A DNA stretch of 64,000 nt from Roseiarcus sp963775575 (GCA_963775575.1 CAVZJG010000002.1:62001-126000); one strand, 5' to 3'. Counted from the first letter of the stretch, positions 8,618 to 18,364 are shown. Numbers and translations are program-made. The notes: generated by a model not told the origin, from the letters alone.

Positions 8618-9307
8618 GCGACCATCCCCCCGGATTTGGCCACGCTCTGTCGCCGCGGACCGGTTCTCCGCCGGAGCTCCCCAAGCTATCCGGCGCCGCC
8701 GCCGCGACTTGGTCGTCCCCGGCGACCGCGACGCCCATCGTACACACAACCGAACGATTCGTTTCACCTTGCGCGTGAGGCGCGGCGCGGCGAGTCGTCG
8801 CGCCTGACGCCGCGCCGAGGGCGGATCATGGACTTTGTCTCGACGCGCGTCATCGCCGGCGACGAGCGCGATTTCCAGGACGTTCGGGCCGTCGACCCGA
8901 TCCACAGGACGGCATGAGGCGGGCGGCGGCGGCTAAGGCGGCGTGGTCGAATTTACGATCGAGGGCCTTGTCACCATAACCGCGTAACCGCAATCGATGG
9001 TTACGTGCGCTGCCGCCGTAGTCTCGCCGACCCACCGCGCCAGCGAAACGCGGGGGATGCTGTCGCGAGGAGACCGAAGGCCCGGATTACAGGGACGCGA
9101 AGGGAACTCGGGCGCCTGTCGCCGCAATTCGCAATTCCGGCGCTGTCGGCGAACGCGTCTTCGGCGGTCCGGGCTTGTGAAAAACCGCCAAAAGCCGCAA
9201 GTTGCGCTCGAACCGGCGGCCGTCAGGAGAATGTCGGCCAAATTCGCCGGCGATGGTTCCGCCGCGCGCGGAGCGCCGCGGGCGGATCGACGAGAGGAAG
9301 AACGCAG

Positions 9308-10139
9308 ATGACGGAGGCGCCGCGCGTCGCGGACGCGAAGACCGCAGCGAGGCTGACGACCGAGTGGGACGCCGCGCTCTACTTCAAGTTCGGGGCCGAG
9401 CGCGCCCAGCCGGCGCTCGACCTGCTGGCCCGAGTTCGACTTCACGCCGCGGCGAATCGTCGATCTCGGCTGCGGCCCCGGCGCCAGCACCCACATGCTG
9501 ATGGAGCGCTTCCCGCAAGCGGAGATTATCGCCGTCTCCAATTCCGAGCCGATGCTCGCCGAGGCGCGCCGCAGCCTGCCGGGCATGACCTTCGACCAGA
9601 CGGACATCGCCGAATGGCGGCCGCGTCAGCCCCCTGATCTCATCTTCGCCAACTCGTCGCTGCAATGGCTGCGCCACCACGAGACCCTGTTCCCCCGCCT
9701 GATGGGCGATCTCGCCGAGGGCGGCGCGCTGGCGGTGCAGATGGCCGACAACCTCCACCAGCCGAGCCACTCGCTGATGCGGATGATCGCCGCCGACGGG
9801 CCGTGGACCAGCCGTCTGGCGCCGATCGCCGAGACGCGCACCGTCATCGGCACCCACGTCGACTATTACAACTGGCTGAAGCCCCTTTCCGATCGGCTCG
9901 ACATCTGGGAGACGACCTACGTCCATCCCTTGAGCGGCGTCGACGCGGTGGTCGACTGGTTCCGCAGCGGCGCGCTCAGGCCGTTCCTCGATCCGCTCGA
10001 CCCGCGCGAGCAACAGCAGTTCCTCGAGCGCTACCAGCGCGACCTCGCCGACGCCTACGACGCCGCCCCCGACGGCAGCCTGCTGTTCCTCTATCCGCGC
10101 CTGTTCATCTATGCGCGCAAAGGCCCGGCGCGGCGGTAA
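9308..10139 (+). pseudogene. tam: Trans-aconitate 2-methyltransferase, single-base frameshift
   Basis: The intact enzyme transfers a methyl group from S-adenosylmethionine to trans-aconitate. The N-terminal part (MTEAPRVADAKTAARLTTEW, then AQPALDLLARV) is in the frame of 9308. From about 9436 the protein continues in the next frame with motif I (RRIVDLGCGPGASTHML) through to a typical Tam C-terminus (LRPFLDPLDPREQQQFLERY, then FLYPRLFIYARKG). One missing base between about 9430 and 9450 explains the shift. Corrected length would be about 277 residues, close to the family. A GAGGAAG box precedes the ATG. The gene is otherwise undamaged, so a sequencing or assembly error is as likely as true inactivation. 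The stretch 8618-9307 upstream holds no other supported gene. Confidence 0.8.
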
Positions 10140-10379
10140 GGCGATCCGCTCGAATGACGCAATGCGGATTCTATCGCGGCAAACCCGCTCGCCATGACGG
10201 CCGCGATGGTTCGACTTCGCGACGGCGCGCTCTGGCCGACGCCAATCGACCGGGGCGCCGGCGCAGCCGAACCCGTCGGCCGCTTCAGCGAGGGATGCTC
10301 GCTCCGGCTCTTACGCCAAAGAGTCCCGGGCCGAGACGCTCGACGGCAGAGGCCGCGAGCCCAGGCGCCGCGGCGCCGC

Positions 10380-10646
10380 CTAACGCTGGGCGAAGGCCGG
10401 CTTGGCTCGGCCGAGCGCGGGCGTCCTCGGTTTGGGGGCGGCGATCAGGCCCTCGCGAATGGCGACCTTGCGGGCGAGCTTGCGGGCGCGGCGAATGGCT
10501 TCCGCCTTCTCCCGCACCCTTTTCTCGGAGGGCTTTTCGTAGGCGGACCTACGCTTCATCTCGCGAAAGATTCCCTCGCGCTGCATTTTCTTTTTGAGGA
10601 ATTTCAGCGCCTGTTCGATGTTGTTGTCGCGAACCAGAACTTGCAA
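10380..10646 (-). CDS. rpsU: 30S ribosomal protein bS21
   Basis: An 88-residue basic protein. The N-terminus MQVLVRDNNIEQALKFLKKK and the following MQREGIFREMKRR are diagnostic for bS21, a small-subunit protein near the anti-Shine-Dalgarno region that helps mRNA selection. It carries a C-terminal Lys/Arg/Ala/Pro extension (from about residue 65) longer than in enterobacteria and usual in alphaproteobacteria. The start codon is TTG at 10646, preceded by GGAGAT. No ATG gives the conserved N-terminus. It stands alone, with about 240 nt of unassigned sequence on its 3' side. Confidence 0.95.
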   Translation of the reverse strand: MQVLVRDNNIEQALKFLKKKMQREGIFREMKRRSAYEKPSEKRVREKAEAIRRARKLARKVAIREGLIAAPKPRTPALGRAKPAFAQR

Positions 10647-10794
10647 AATATCTCCAATCTGACGCTGGTCGAGAGTGGGCGTGAGGCGCCCAATCGATCG
10701 CCGCAGCTCAAGAGTCGCCGAACTCGACGCTCTTGCTTCCAGGCTGTTATAGCATCTTCTGCCTCCGTTAGCGCAATAATCGGCACGACGGACA

Positions 10795-10820
10795 GGGATT
10801 ACGCGGGATTACGGGATTAC
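10795..10820. repeat. Short tandem repeat gggattac x3
   Basis: Three copies of gggattac (the first followed by gc) lie in the 322-nt gap between rpsU and the glycerate kinase gene. Nothing else is recognised in that gap. Confidence 0.5.
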
Positions 10821-10968
10821 GCCGCCAGCTTGCTCAACCCGTTTCCGGCGAGCCGTTGATCGGCGACAGGCGGTCGAGTAATCTAGCGCCGCAATCCCGA
10901 TGCCGACGCGGGCGCGCGCCGGCGTCTTAAAGAGGCGCCGCGGGCTCCAGAGGAAAAGTCGGCAGAGC

Positions 10969-12243
10969 ATGGACGAACCGCGCGCCTTCCTGACCGGCCT
11001 GTTTTGCGCCGCGATCGACGCCGCCTCGCCGGCCAAGCGGCTCGCGTCGTTCCTGCCGGCGCGCTCCAAGGGGCGCACGATCGTCGTCGGCGCCGGCAAG
11101 GCCGCCGCCTCGATGGCCGCCGCGGTCGAAGCGGCTTGGCAAGGGCCGCTCGAAGGCCTGGTCGTCACCCGCTACGGCCATGGCGCGCCGACCAAGCGCA
11201 TCGAGGTCGTCGAAGCCGCCCATCCCGTGCCCGACGCCGCGGGAGAACAAGCGGCGCTGCGCATTCTCCAACGCGTGAGGAACCTCGCCGCCGACGATCT
11301 CGTGCTCTGCCTGATATCGGGCGGCGGTTCGGCGTTGCTCGCCGCGCCGGCGCCGGGCCTGACCCTCGACGACAAGCGGGCGATCAACCGCGCGCTGCTG
11401 AAAAGCGGCGCCGACATCGCCGAAATGAATGGCGTCCGCAAGCATCTCTCGGCGATCAAGGGCGGCAGGCTGGCGCTCGCCGCGGCGCCGGCGCGCGTCG
11501 TCGGACTGGTCATTTCGGATGTCCCCGGCGACGATCTCGCCGTCATCGCCTCGGGCCCGACCGTTCCCGATCCCTCGACCTCGGCCGAGGCGCTGGCGAC
11601 TCTCAGGCGTTACGCAATCGACGCGCCGGCGCGCGTCCTCGCCCATCTGGAGAGCGCCGCGTCGGAAACGCCCAAGCCCGGCGACCCGCGCTTCGCCGCG
11701 GTGTCCAACATTCTGATTGCGACTCCGCAAATGTCGCTGCGCGCGGCGGCCGAGGCCGCGCGGGCGGCGGGCGTCGCTCCGGTGTTGCTCGGCGACGCGA
11801 TCGAGGGCGAGGCTCGCGAGGTCGGCAAGGTCTTCGCCGGCGTCGCGCGCTCCGCGGCTCGGCACGGCGAGCCGGCGCGTCCCCCGTGCGTGCTGCTCTC
11901 CGGCGGCGAGACCACGGTGACCGTGCGCGGCAAGGGCAAGGGCGGGCGCAACGCCGAATTCCTGCTCGGCCTGGCGCTGGCGCTGGACGGCGCGCCGCGC
12001 ATCTACGCGCTGGCCGGCGACACCAACGGCGTCGACGGCAGCGAGGACAACGCCGGCGCCTATGTCGCGCCCGATACGCTGGCGCGCGCCGCGGCGCTCG
12101 GACTGAGGGCGAGGGGGCGCCTCGCCGACAACGACGCCTACTCGTTCTTCGAAGCCCTCGGCGATCTCGTCGTCACCGGGCCGACGCTCACCAACGTCAA
12201 CGATTTTCGCGCCATCCTGATCGAGCGCAAGGAGGGACAATGA
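10969..12243 (+). CDS. Glycerate 2-kinase / hydroxypyruvate reductase-type (MOFRL family)
   Basis: A 424-residue cytosolic protein. The N-terminal domain has VVGAGKAAASMAAAVE and the glycine-rich LISGGGSALLAAPAPG. The C-terminal MOFRL domain has LLSGGETTVTV, GGRNAEFLLGLALAL and ALAGDTNGVDGSEDNAGA. This is the plan of the bacterial glycerate kinases called GckA or TtuD, which phosphorylate D-glycerate to 2-phosphoglycerate in serine-cycle, glyoxylate or tartrate metabolism. Older literature names some members hydroxypyruvate reductase. The ATG at 10969 is chosen because the longer frame (10900) adds an Arg-rich non-conserved head. Its stop overlaps the next start in an ATGA, so the two are translationally coupled. 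Confidence 0.9.
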   Translation: MDEPRAFLTGLFCAAIDAASPAKRLASFLPARSKGRTIVVGAGKAAASMAAAVEAAWQGPLEGLVVTRYGHGAPTKRIEVVEAAHPVPDAAGEQAALRILQRVRNLAADDLVLCLISGGGSALLAAPAPGLTLDDKRAINRALLKSGADIAEMNGVRKHLSAIKGGRLALAAAPARVVGLVISDVPGDDLAVIASGPTVPDPSTSAEALATLRRYAIDAPARVLAHLESAASETPKPGDPRFAAVSNILIATPQMSLRAAAEAARAAGVAPVLLGDAIEGEAREVGKVFAGVARSAARHGEPARPPCVLLSGGETTVTVRGKGKGGRNAEFLLGLALALDGAPRIYALAGDTNGVDGSEDNAGAYVAPDTLARAAALGLRARGRLADNDAYSFFEALGDLVVTGPTLTNVNDFRAILIERKEGQ

Positions 12244-12626
12244 GCGACGTCGAAACGGCGATCGTCGCCATCGAACAGGCCGCGCTCAGGCGCTGGTGCG
12301 CCGGCGACCCCTCGGGGTTTCTGGAACTCTGCGACGACGACGTCGTCTACTTCGACCCATTTCTCGACCGCCGGCTCGACGGCCTCGCCGCGCTGGCGGC
12401 CTACTACGAATCGCTTCGCGGCAAGGTCGGCGCGGCGCGCTTCGAAATGCTCGATCCGAAGGTCCAGCGCCTCGGCGACGCCGCGGTCCTGACCTACAAC
12501 TTCGTCTCTTACGGCGGCGACGAAGACGCGTTGCGCTGGAACTGCACCGAGGTCTTTCGTCGCCGCGGCGAGACGTGGAAGCTCGCGCAGACCCACTGGT
12601 CGTTCACCAGGGGACGGCGGGGCTGA
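12240..12626 (+). CDS. NTF2-like (SnoaL/DUF4440-type) protein
   Basis: A 128-residue protein with the cone-shaped NTF2 fold signature. An N-terminal helix leads to RWCAGDPSGFLELCDDDVVY, then FDPFLDRRLDGLAALAAYY, and finally strands VFRRRGETWKLAQTHWSFTR. Members act as small-molecule isomerases, dehydratases or simple ligand binders. The start overlaps the glycerate kinase stop (ATGA), so it belongs to the same operon and may act on a related metabolite. The substrate is not predictable. Confidence 0.8.
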   Translation: MSDVETAIVAIEQAALRRWCAGDPSGFLELCDDDVVYFDPFLDRRLDGLAALAAYYESLRGKVGAARFEMLDPKVQRLGDAAVLTYNFVSYGGDEDALRWNCTEVFRRRGETWKLAQTHWSFTRGRRG

Positions 12627-12649
12627 GCCGACCCCGAGAAGCCGGCCGG

Positions 12650-13288
12650 CTATTCCAGCCGTCCGCACAAACCGACCATCGCGAAGTCCAAGATCGACTC
12701 CAAAGCGTCGGCGCTCGTCTCCATTCGTTGAATCGCACCGCCCGCCTGGACGACCAGCGAGGCGAAACCGTGCACGACCGTCCACGCCTTCAACTCCGCT
12801 TTTGGTCGGCGATCCGCGGGGAGAACTCCCGCACGCATGAGATCGTCGAGCGTCTTGCTCAGCAGCACGAAGGGCGCCGGCCGGAGAGAGCTGTCGCTTT
12901 CGAGCGTGGCGAGCCCGTTCGAGCCAAACATCACGCGAAGCAATTCGGGGTGCTCCACAGCGAACTCTACGTAGGCGCGCCCTGCGGCCCTCAGCCGTTC
13001 GATGGCGGCGTCGGCTGCGCCTTGCAGATCGGAGACGGCGCCGATCGCGTCTACGAGCTTTCGCTCCATGAGTTTGAAACCGTACTCGGCGACCGCGGCG
13101 ACCAGATCGGACTTGTCGGCGAAGTGCCGATAGGCCGCCTTGGCGGAAACGCCCTCGAGACGCGCCGCTTCACGCAGGCTGAAATTCTCCGGGCCTCCCT
13201 TCTCGACCAGCCTCACCGCCTGCGCGACGAGGGCGTTGCGAAGGTCCCCGTGATGGTAGCGGGGCTTGCGGCGTTGCATGTCTCCCAT
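12650..13288 (-). CDS. TetR/AcrR family transcriptional regulator
   Basis: A 212-residue repressor-type protein. The N-terminal helix-turn-helix lies at residues 37-56 (SLREAARLEGVSAKAAYRHF), preceded by the family lead-in RYHHGDLRNALVAQAVRLV. The C-terminal part (GRAYVEFAVEHPELLRVMF, then GFASLVVQAG) matches the WHG ligand-binding domain type. Start 13288 is chosen because it places the DNA-binding domain at the N-terminus; the frame is open to 13333 and an ATG at 13279 is also possible. It is divergent from a membrane protein gene that starts 70 nt away, so it probably controls that gene and itself. Confidence 0.85.
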   Translation of the reverse strand: MGDMQRRKPRYHHGDLRNALVAQAVRLVEKGGPENFSLREAARLEGVSAKAAYRHFADKSDLVAAVAEYGFKLMERKLVDAIGAVSDLQGAADAAIERLRAAGRAYVEFAVEHPELLRVMFGSNGLATLESDSSLRPAPFVLLSKTLDDLMRAGVLPADRRPKAELKAWTVVHGFASLVVQAGGAIQRMETSADALESILDFAMVGLCGRLE

Positions 13289-13357
13289 GTTGACATCACA
13301 CAGTCGCCGGCGTAAAGTCCACACTGCGTACATCGTGGAGAGGGGGGGGGGAAGGCC

Positions 13358-14167
13358 GTGTTCAAAGAGGAAAAAGTCGCAACGCTGCGGATTTTGGCGG
13401 CGCTGATTGCGATATCTGCGCTCGCCGCCGCGCTGGCGGGCGTGATCGTTCCCGGTCTCTACAGACCAATAGTCTCGGACGAGGTCATACCATTTACTTA
13501 CGGTCAGGACGTTATATCGCTTATAGCTGCCGTTTTGCTGTTAACGACGCTCAGAAGCAGAACTATAAAAACCAACATTGTTCAGATTGGCGTAGTCGGA
13601 TACTTGTTTTATGCCTACGCGCCTTATGTAATGGGAACTCTGTATAACTATTTCTATTTCCTATATATAGCGGTGCTCGGTCTTTCCATATTCTACTTTA
13701 TTATCGCGTTCGTCAGTATCGAATACGAGAAGTTGGAATTCGCGATGCCGACATTCCTGCGAATGACTATCGCCATCTTTTGCGTCGTCATTGTCGTCCT
13801 GTTCGCGCCGCAGTGGATCGTCGCCATATTGAAAAATATCCAAACTGCCACTTGGCCAGGAAGGAACGGTTTCAGCTTTATGTATTACGTCTACATCCTT
13901 GATTTGTGTTTCGTATTGCCAGTTTGTGCGTTGACTGCGATTTTTCTCCTACAGAAGAAGACTCTGGGCTTCCTCTTGGGCGGAATCATACCGATGAAAG
14001 GATTCACTCTGATGTTGTCGGTGGCGTCGGGCTTCTTTTGCCAGCCGCTCTTTCAGCAAAAGATGAGTGTCGGGGACGCGGCTGAATTCTCCATTCTATC
14101 GCTCGTGTTCCTGCTTTTGGTCGTTTTCTACTTCGCTCGTACAAAAGCGGAGCGCCGACCGATCTGA
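13358..14167 (+). CDS. Multipass membrane protein of unknown function
   Basis: A 269-residue protein with about seven hydrophobic helices and few charged loops, rich in Phe/Tyr/Ile (LYNYFYFLYIAVLGLSIFYF is one helix). The start is GTG at 13358 after a G-rich, AGG-containing box. The gene is visibly AT-richer than both neighbours, which suggests acquisition. Divergent pairing with a TetR gene is the arrangement seen for efflux or ligand-responsive membrane proteins, but no transporter family motif is recognised. No catalytic motif is seen. Confidence 0.7.
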   Translation: MFKEEKVATLRILAALIAISALAAALAGVIVPGLYRPIVSDEVIPFTYGQDVISLIAAVLLLTTLRSRTIKTNIVQIGVVGYLFYAYAPYVMGTLYNYFYFLYIAVLGLSIFYFIIAFVSIEYEKLEFAMPTFLRMTIAIFCVVIVVLFAPQWIVAILKNIQTATWPGRNGFSFMYYVYILDLCFVLPVCALTAIFLLQKKTLGFLLGGIIPMKGFTLMLSVASGFFCQPLFQQKMSVGDAAEFSILSLVFLLLVVFYFARTKAERRPI

Positions 14168-14258
14168 GGCCGTTGGAAATTCGGCGGGGCTGGCTTCAGC
14201 CGCGGGCGGCCAAGTCAAGCGGTTGTGAAACGCGCGTCGGAGCCCCACGTTCGGCGGC

Positions 14259-16322
14259 ATGGACGATCTTTCGCACCCCGTCGATAACCCCTTGCTCGCG
14301 CCGTGGACCGGTCCGTTCGGCGCGCCGCCGTTCGCGCGCATCCGGCCCGAACATTTCCGCCCCGCCTTCGATGCGGCGCTCATCGAAAAGCGCGCCGAGA
14401 TCGCTTCGATCGTCGCCAACCCCGAGGCGCCGACGTTCGACAACACGATCGTCGCGCTGGAGCGCGCCGGCAAGACGCTCGAGCGCGTCGGCGCGGCGTT
14501 CTTCGCTCTCGCCGGCGCCGACAGCAACGACGCGCTGGAGGAAATCGAGCGCGACATCGCGCCGATCCTGGCGCGCGAGCGCGACGCGATCCTTCTCGAC
14601 GATGCGCTCTACGCCCGCGTCGACGCGCTGCGCGGCGCCGAGGCGAGCTTGGCGCTCGACGCGGAAGCCGCGCGCGTTCTCGATCGCTGGCGCATCGCGT
14701 TCGTGCGCGCGGGCGCCGGGCTCGCGCCGGAGAACAAGGCGCGGCTCGCCGCGATCGGCGAGCGCCTGGCGACGCTGGGCGCCGCGTTCGGACAGAACGT
14801 GCTCGCCGACGAAAAAGCCTTCGCGTTGATCCTCGACGGCCCCGCCGATGGCGTCGGCCTGCCCGACAGCTTCCTCGCCGCCGCGGCGCGCGCGGCGGCC
14901 GAGCGCGGATTTCCCGGCAAGCGCGCGGTCACGCTTTCGCGCTCTTCGGTCGAGCCCTTCCTGCGCTTCTCGGCGCGGCGCGATCTGCGCGAGAAGGTCT
15001 TTCGCGCCTTTCTCGCCCGCGGCGCCAACGGCGGCGCGCACGACAACGGCGCGATCATGAGCGAGACGGCGCGGCTGCGCGCCGAGCGCGCGGCGCTGTT
15101 GGGCTTTTCCAGCTACGCCCATTTCCGCCTCGACGACGCCATGGCCAAGACGCCCGAGGCGGCGCTCGCTGTGCTGAAGCGCATCTGGGCGCCGGCGCGC
15201 GCGCAAGCACAGCGCGAAGCCGAAGCGCTGCAGGCGGCGATCGCCGCCGAAGGCGGCAATTTCGAGCTCCAGCCATGGGACTGGCGCTATTACGCCGAAA
15301 AGCGCCGCAAGGCGCTCACCGGCATCGACGAGCGCGAATTGCAGGCCTATCTGCCGCTGGAGGCGATGATCGCGGCGGCGTTCGACGTCGCCTGCCGCCT
15401 GTTCGGCCTTTCCTTCGTCGAGCGCCGCGACGTCGGCCTCTATCACGCCGACGCGCGCGCCTGGACGGTTGTCGGGCGCGGGGGCGAGCCGATCGCCCTC
15501 TTCATCGGCGATTATTTCGCCAGGCCCTCGAAACGCAGCGGCGCCTGGATGAATTCGCTGCGCGATCAGCACAAGCTCGACGGCGAGGCGCTGCCGATCG
15601 TCGTCAACGTGATGAATTTCGCCCGCGCCGGCGACGGCGAAGCGTGCCTGCTGAGCCTCGACGAGGCGCACACTTTGTTCCACGAATTCGGCCATGCGCT
15701 GCACGGCATGCTCTCCGACGTGACTTATCCGCTGCTGTCGGGGACGAACGTCGCGCGCGACTTCGTCGAGTTTCCCTCGCAACTCTATGAGCATTGGCTG
15801 GAGCGCCCCGAGACGCTGCGACGCTTCGCCCGCCATCATCAGATCGGCGAGCCGATGCCCGAGGCGCTGATCGCGCGCTTGCCGGCAGCGCAGCATTGCG
15901 GCCAGGGCTTCGCCGCCGTCGAATTCGTCGCCGCGGCGCTGGTCGACATGGAGCTGCACCGGCAGAGCGACCCCGGAGAGATCGATGCCGCCGCCTTCGA
16001 GCGCCGCGTTCTCGCGGCGATCGGCATGCCCGCGGCGATCGCGACGCGCCATTCCGCGCCGCACTTTCAGCACATCTTTTCCGGCGACGATTATTCGGCC
16101 GGCTACTACAGCTATCTCTGGTCGGAAGTCCTCGACGCCGACGGCTTCGAGGCGTTCGAGGAAGCAGGCGACGTCTTCGATCCCGCGCTGGCGGCAAGGC
16201 TCGAACGCTTCGTCTACGCCGCGGGCGACCGCCAAGACCCCGCCGCCGCCTACCGCGCCTTTCGCGGCCGCGATCCCGAGCCGGACGCGCTGTTGCGCAA
16301 GCGCGGGCTGGCGGGCGAGTGA
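14259..16322 (+). CDS. M3 family oligopeptidase (oligopeptidase A / dipeptidyl carboxypeptidase type)
   Basis: A 687-residue cytosolic zinc metallopeptidase. The N-terminal helical half starts NPLLAPWTGPFGAPPFARIR, the usual lead of PrlC/Dcp proteins. The catalytic motif HEFGH lies at residues 475-479 inside EAHTLFHEFGHALHGMLS, followed by the conserved FVEFPSQLYEHWL and SAGYYSYLWSEVLDADGF near the end. The length equals the family norm (about 680). It degrades oligopeptides released by proteasome-like proteases or cleaved signal peptides. No signal peptide. The ATG at 14259 starts at the conserved N-terminus. A decayed copy of the last part of this gene lies 1.6 kb downstream (17905-18068). 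Confidence 0.95.
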   Translation: MDDLSHPVDNPLLAPWTGPFGAPPFARIRPEHFRPAFDAALIEKRAEIASIVANPEAPTFDNTIVALERAGKTLERVGAAFFALAGADSNDALEEIERDIAPILARERDAILLDDALYARVDALRGAEASLALDAEAARVLDRWRIAFVRAGAGLAPENKARLAAIGERLATLGAAFGQNVLADEKAFALILDGPADGVGLPDSFLAAAARAAAERGFPGKRAVTLSRSSVEPFLRFSARRDLREKVFRAFLARGANGGAHDNGAIMSETARLRAERAALLGFSSYAHFRLDDAMAKTPEAALAVLKRIWAPARAQAQREAEALQAAIAAEGGNFELQPWDWRYYAEKRRKALTGIDERELQAYLPLEAMIAAAFDVACRLFGLSFVERRDVGLYHADARAWTVVGRGGEPIALFIGDYFARPSKRSGAWMNSLRDQHKLDGEALPIVVNVMNFARAGDGEACLLSLDEAHTLFHEFGHALHGMLSDVTYPLLSGTNVARDFVEFPSQLYEHWLERPETLRRFARHHQIGEPMPEALIARLPAAQHCGQGFAAVEFVAAALVDMELHRQSDPGEIDAAAFERRVLAAIGMPAAIATRHSAPHFQHIFSGDDYSAGYYSYLWSEVLDADGFEAFEEAGDVFDPALAARLERFVYAAGDRQDPAAAYRAFRGRDPEPDALLRKRGLAGE

Positions 16323-16574
16323 GGGCGAGCCCACAGCCGGTCTCGATTCGCGACCGCGGGCCGCCTGGCCCGCCCTCCCCTGCGAAGCCTGGAAGGAAGA
16401 ACGCTCGCTCCTCCCCGAGCGGGCTCGCGCTCAAAAATGGGGCGGCCGGCGGGGGCGTCGGACAACTCAATGCGGGTTGCGGCCATCGACGAACGGGCGG
16501 GAGCGGAATTTTCGGCTGAAACGGATAGGATTGCGTCGGCCGCCGCGCCTCTCTAACCTTCAACGAGGGATTGG

Positions 16575-17828
16575 TTGGCGCCGAAGCTCAGCGCCGACGC
16601 GGCGGGGCGCGGCGCGATGGCGATTTCAATTCATGATGGTTATCGCCATCTCAGCGTCTCTTATCGCCGTCTCAGCGTCGCGGCGCGGGTCGGGCTGATT
16701 CTTGCCGTCTGCGCGCTCGTCGCCATCGCCGTGATGATCGTGGTCGATCCGAACAGCCGAACGGTCACCCCGAATTATATCATTGCGGCCGACAATTTCG
16801 TCAGTCGGCAAAATCTCTACAATCCTCAGCTCAGCGGCGGCTACTTATATTTGCCGACGTTCGCCGTGATGTTCGTTCCGATCACGGTTTTCGGCGTGAC
16901 GATTTGCAATTTGGTCTGGCGTGCGATCTGCCTTGTCGCGCTTTGGTTGGCGTTGGCGCGGGCGGTCCGGCGGCTGAACACGCGAAGCGATCATCTCGAA
17001 ATCGTGGGAGTCGCCTTACTCTTTGCGTTATTCGGCGCGGCGGACGCCGTGCGGATTGGGCAAACGACGACTGTCCTGCTGGCCGTGACGTTTCTTGCCT
17101 TCGACGCGGCTTATGATCGGCGTTTCGCCGCCGCCGCGATTTGGGCGACGCTCGCCGTCATCGCCAAGCCGCTGGGCATTGTGGTTTGGCTGTTGATTGG
17201 CGGAACGCGGCCGAAGTCGCTCCCCTGGCTGGCGAGTTTTCTCGCCATGGCGTTGCTGGCGCCGTTTGCTTTTGCCGAAGCCAAATATGTCTGTTTCCTC
17301 TATACGCAATTTATCGCGATGCTGTCGAACGTCGCGCCGGAGCAGGGGCGCTACGCCGAGTGGGCTGATTTCATGGCGTTGGTCAGAGCAACCGGACTCT
17401 CTCTTGACGGCCGAATCGTCGACGCGATACGGATCGTCGCGGCGATCGTGACGTTCATCGCCGCTTTCGCAGCGATGCGCGAAAAGGATTATCTCAGGGC
17501 GTCGGTCATCCCTGCGACGCTCGCCTGTTCCTATATGCTCTTATTCAATCCGCGCGCGGAATTGAGCACGTACATTTTGATGGCGATTCCGTACGGCCTG
17601 CTTGCCGCCTATATGTTGCGCGAGACGCGGCAGAGAATTCCGGCGCTTGCCGTCGGCGCCGCTTGCATCGGCTTGGGCACGGGCATTCTCGGCGTTCGGA
17701 TCATGCACGCCCTCAACCCATGGTCGAAGCCCCTGCTTCTGATATTCGCCATCGGCCTTTGCGCTTTCGCTTTGCTGCGCAGCCGCGAGGACCATGAAGG
17801 CGCGCAGGGAGCCCCTTCTTCTGTCTGA
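16575..17828 (+). CDS. GT87-like (DUF2029) polytopic membrane glycosyltransferase
   Basis: A 417-residue protein with about ten to twelve membrane helices. A periplasmic loop after the first helix has PNYIIAADNFVSRQNLYNPQ, and later helices carry VRIGQTTTVLLAVTFLAF and LAVIAKPLGIVVWLLIG. These fit the GT87/DUF2029 group of GT-C type polyprenol-phosphate mannosyltransferase-like proteins. The catalytic Asp expected in the first loop cannot be fixed with certainty. The TTG at 16575 has a GAGGGA box upstream; an ATG at 16617 is the alternative. It stands alone after the M3 peptidase with 252 nt of unassigned sequence between. Confidence 0.65.
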   Translation: MAPKLSADAAGRGAMAISIHDGYRHLSVSYRRLSVAARVGLILAVCALVAIAVMIVVDPNSRTVTPNYIIAADNFVSRQNLYNPQLSGGYLYLPTFAVMFVPITVFGVTICNLVWRAICLVALWLALARAVRRLNTRSDHLEIVGVALLFALFGAADAVRIGQTTTVLLAVTFLAFDAAYDRRFAAAAIWATLAVIAKPLGIVVWLLIGGTRPKSLPWLASFLAMALLAPFAFAEAKYVCFLYTQFIAMLSNVAPEQGRYAEWADFMALVRATGLSLDGRIVDAIRIVAAIVTFIAAFAAMREKDYLRASVIPATLACSYMLLFNPRAELSTYILMAIPYGLLAAYMLRETRQRIPALAVGAACIGLGTGILGVRIMHALNPWSKPLLLIFAIGLCAFALLRSREDHEGAQGAPSSV

Positions 17829-17904
17829 AGAAGAGAACGAACGTAATCGTCATGGTCGTGGACGGCCGAATGCGAACGCAGCTTTGGCGGGCAAGAGGTC
17901 GACG

Positions 17905-18068
17905 GCGCATCGCCGCGGCTCGCCATTCCGCGCCGCGCTTCCAGCCCATCTTCGCCGGCGACGGCCATTCGGCCGGCGATACGCGCGACCCCGCCGCGTC
18001 CTACCGCGCCTTCCGCGGTCGCGATCCCGGCGCCCGACGCGCCGCCGCGCAAGCGGGGGCTCGCATAG
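17905..18068 (+). pseudogene. Decayed partial duplicate of the M3 peptidase 3' end
   Basis: Translation gives RHSAPRFQPIFAGDGHSAG, directly joined to DPAASYRAFRGRDP. The intact gene has RHSAPHFQHIFSGDDYSAG and, 46 codons later, DPAAAYRAFRGRDP. The DNA is also similar over both blocks. So this is a copy of the last part of the upstream gene with an internal deletion and at least one small frame change before a shared ...CGC-AAG...-TAG-like end. No start or ribosome site is present. The rest of 17829-18364 has no supported gene. Confidence 0.75.
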
Positions 18069-18364
18069 AGGACGGGGGAGAGCGACGCCGCGGGATGCGG
18101 CGAGATGACGCGCGGCGCGGCCGCCGACGGCCAATCCACCGCGGACGCGACTCCAAGTCCGAATACACGTGATGTCCCCGTGACTTAGCGGCGCGCGGGG
18201 CTGACGCCCCGGGTTCGCGCGACTGCCGGCGGCGCGCTTTCCGCAAATGAGGCTCTTGGTCTTGCGTGCGAAAAGTCCTGTAATATGTCGCCCAGGACTG
18301 TGGACATATCCGCTGTCGCAGGAACGCGAGCGCTCTTGCGTCAGCTCTGCCAGGGGGGAGGCAA

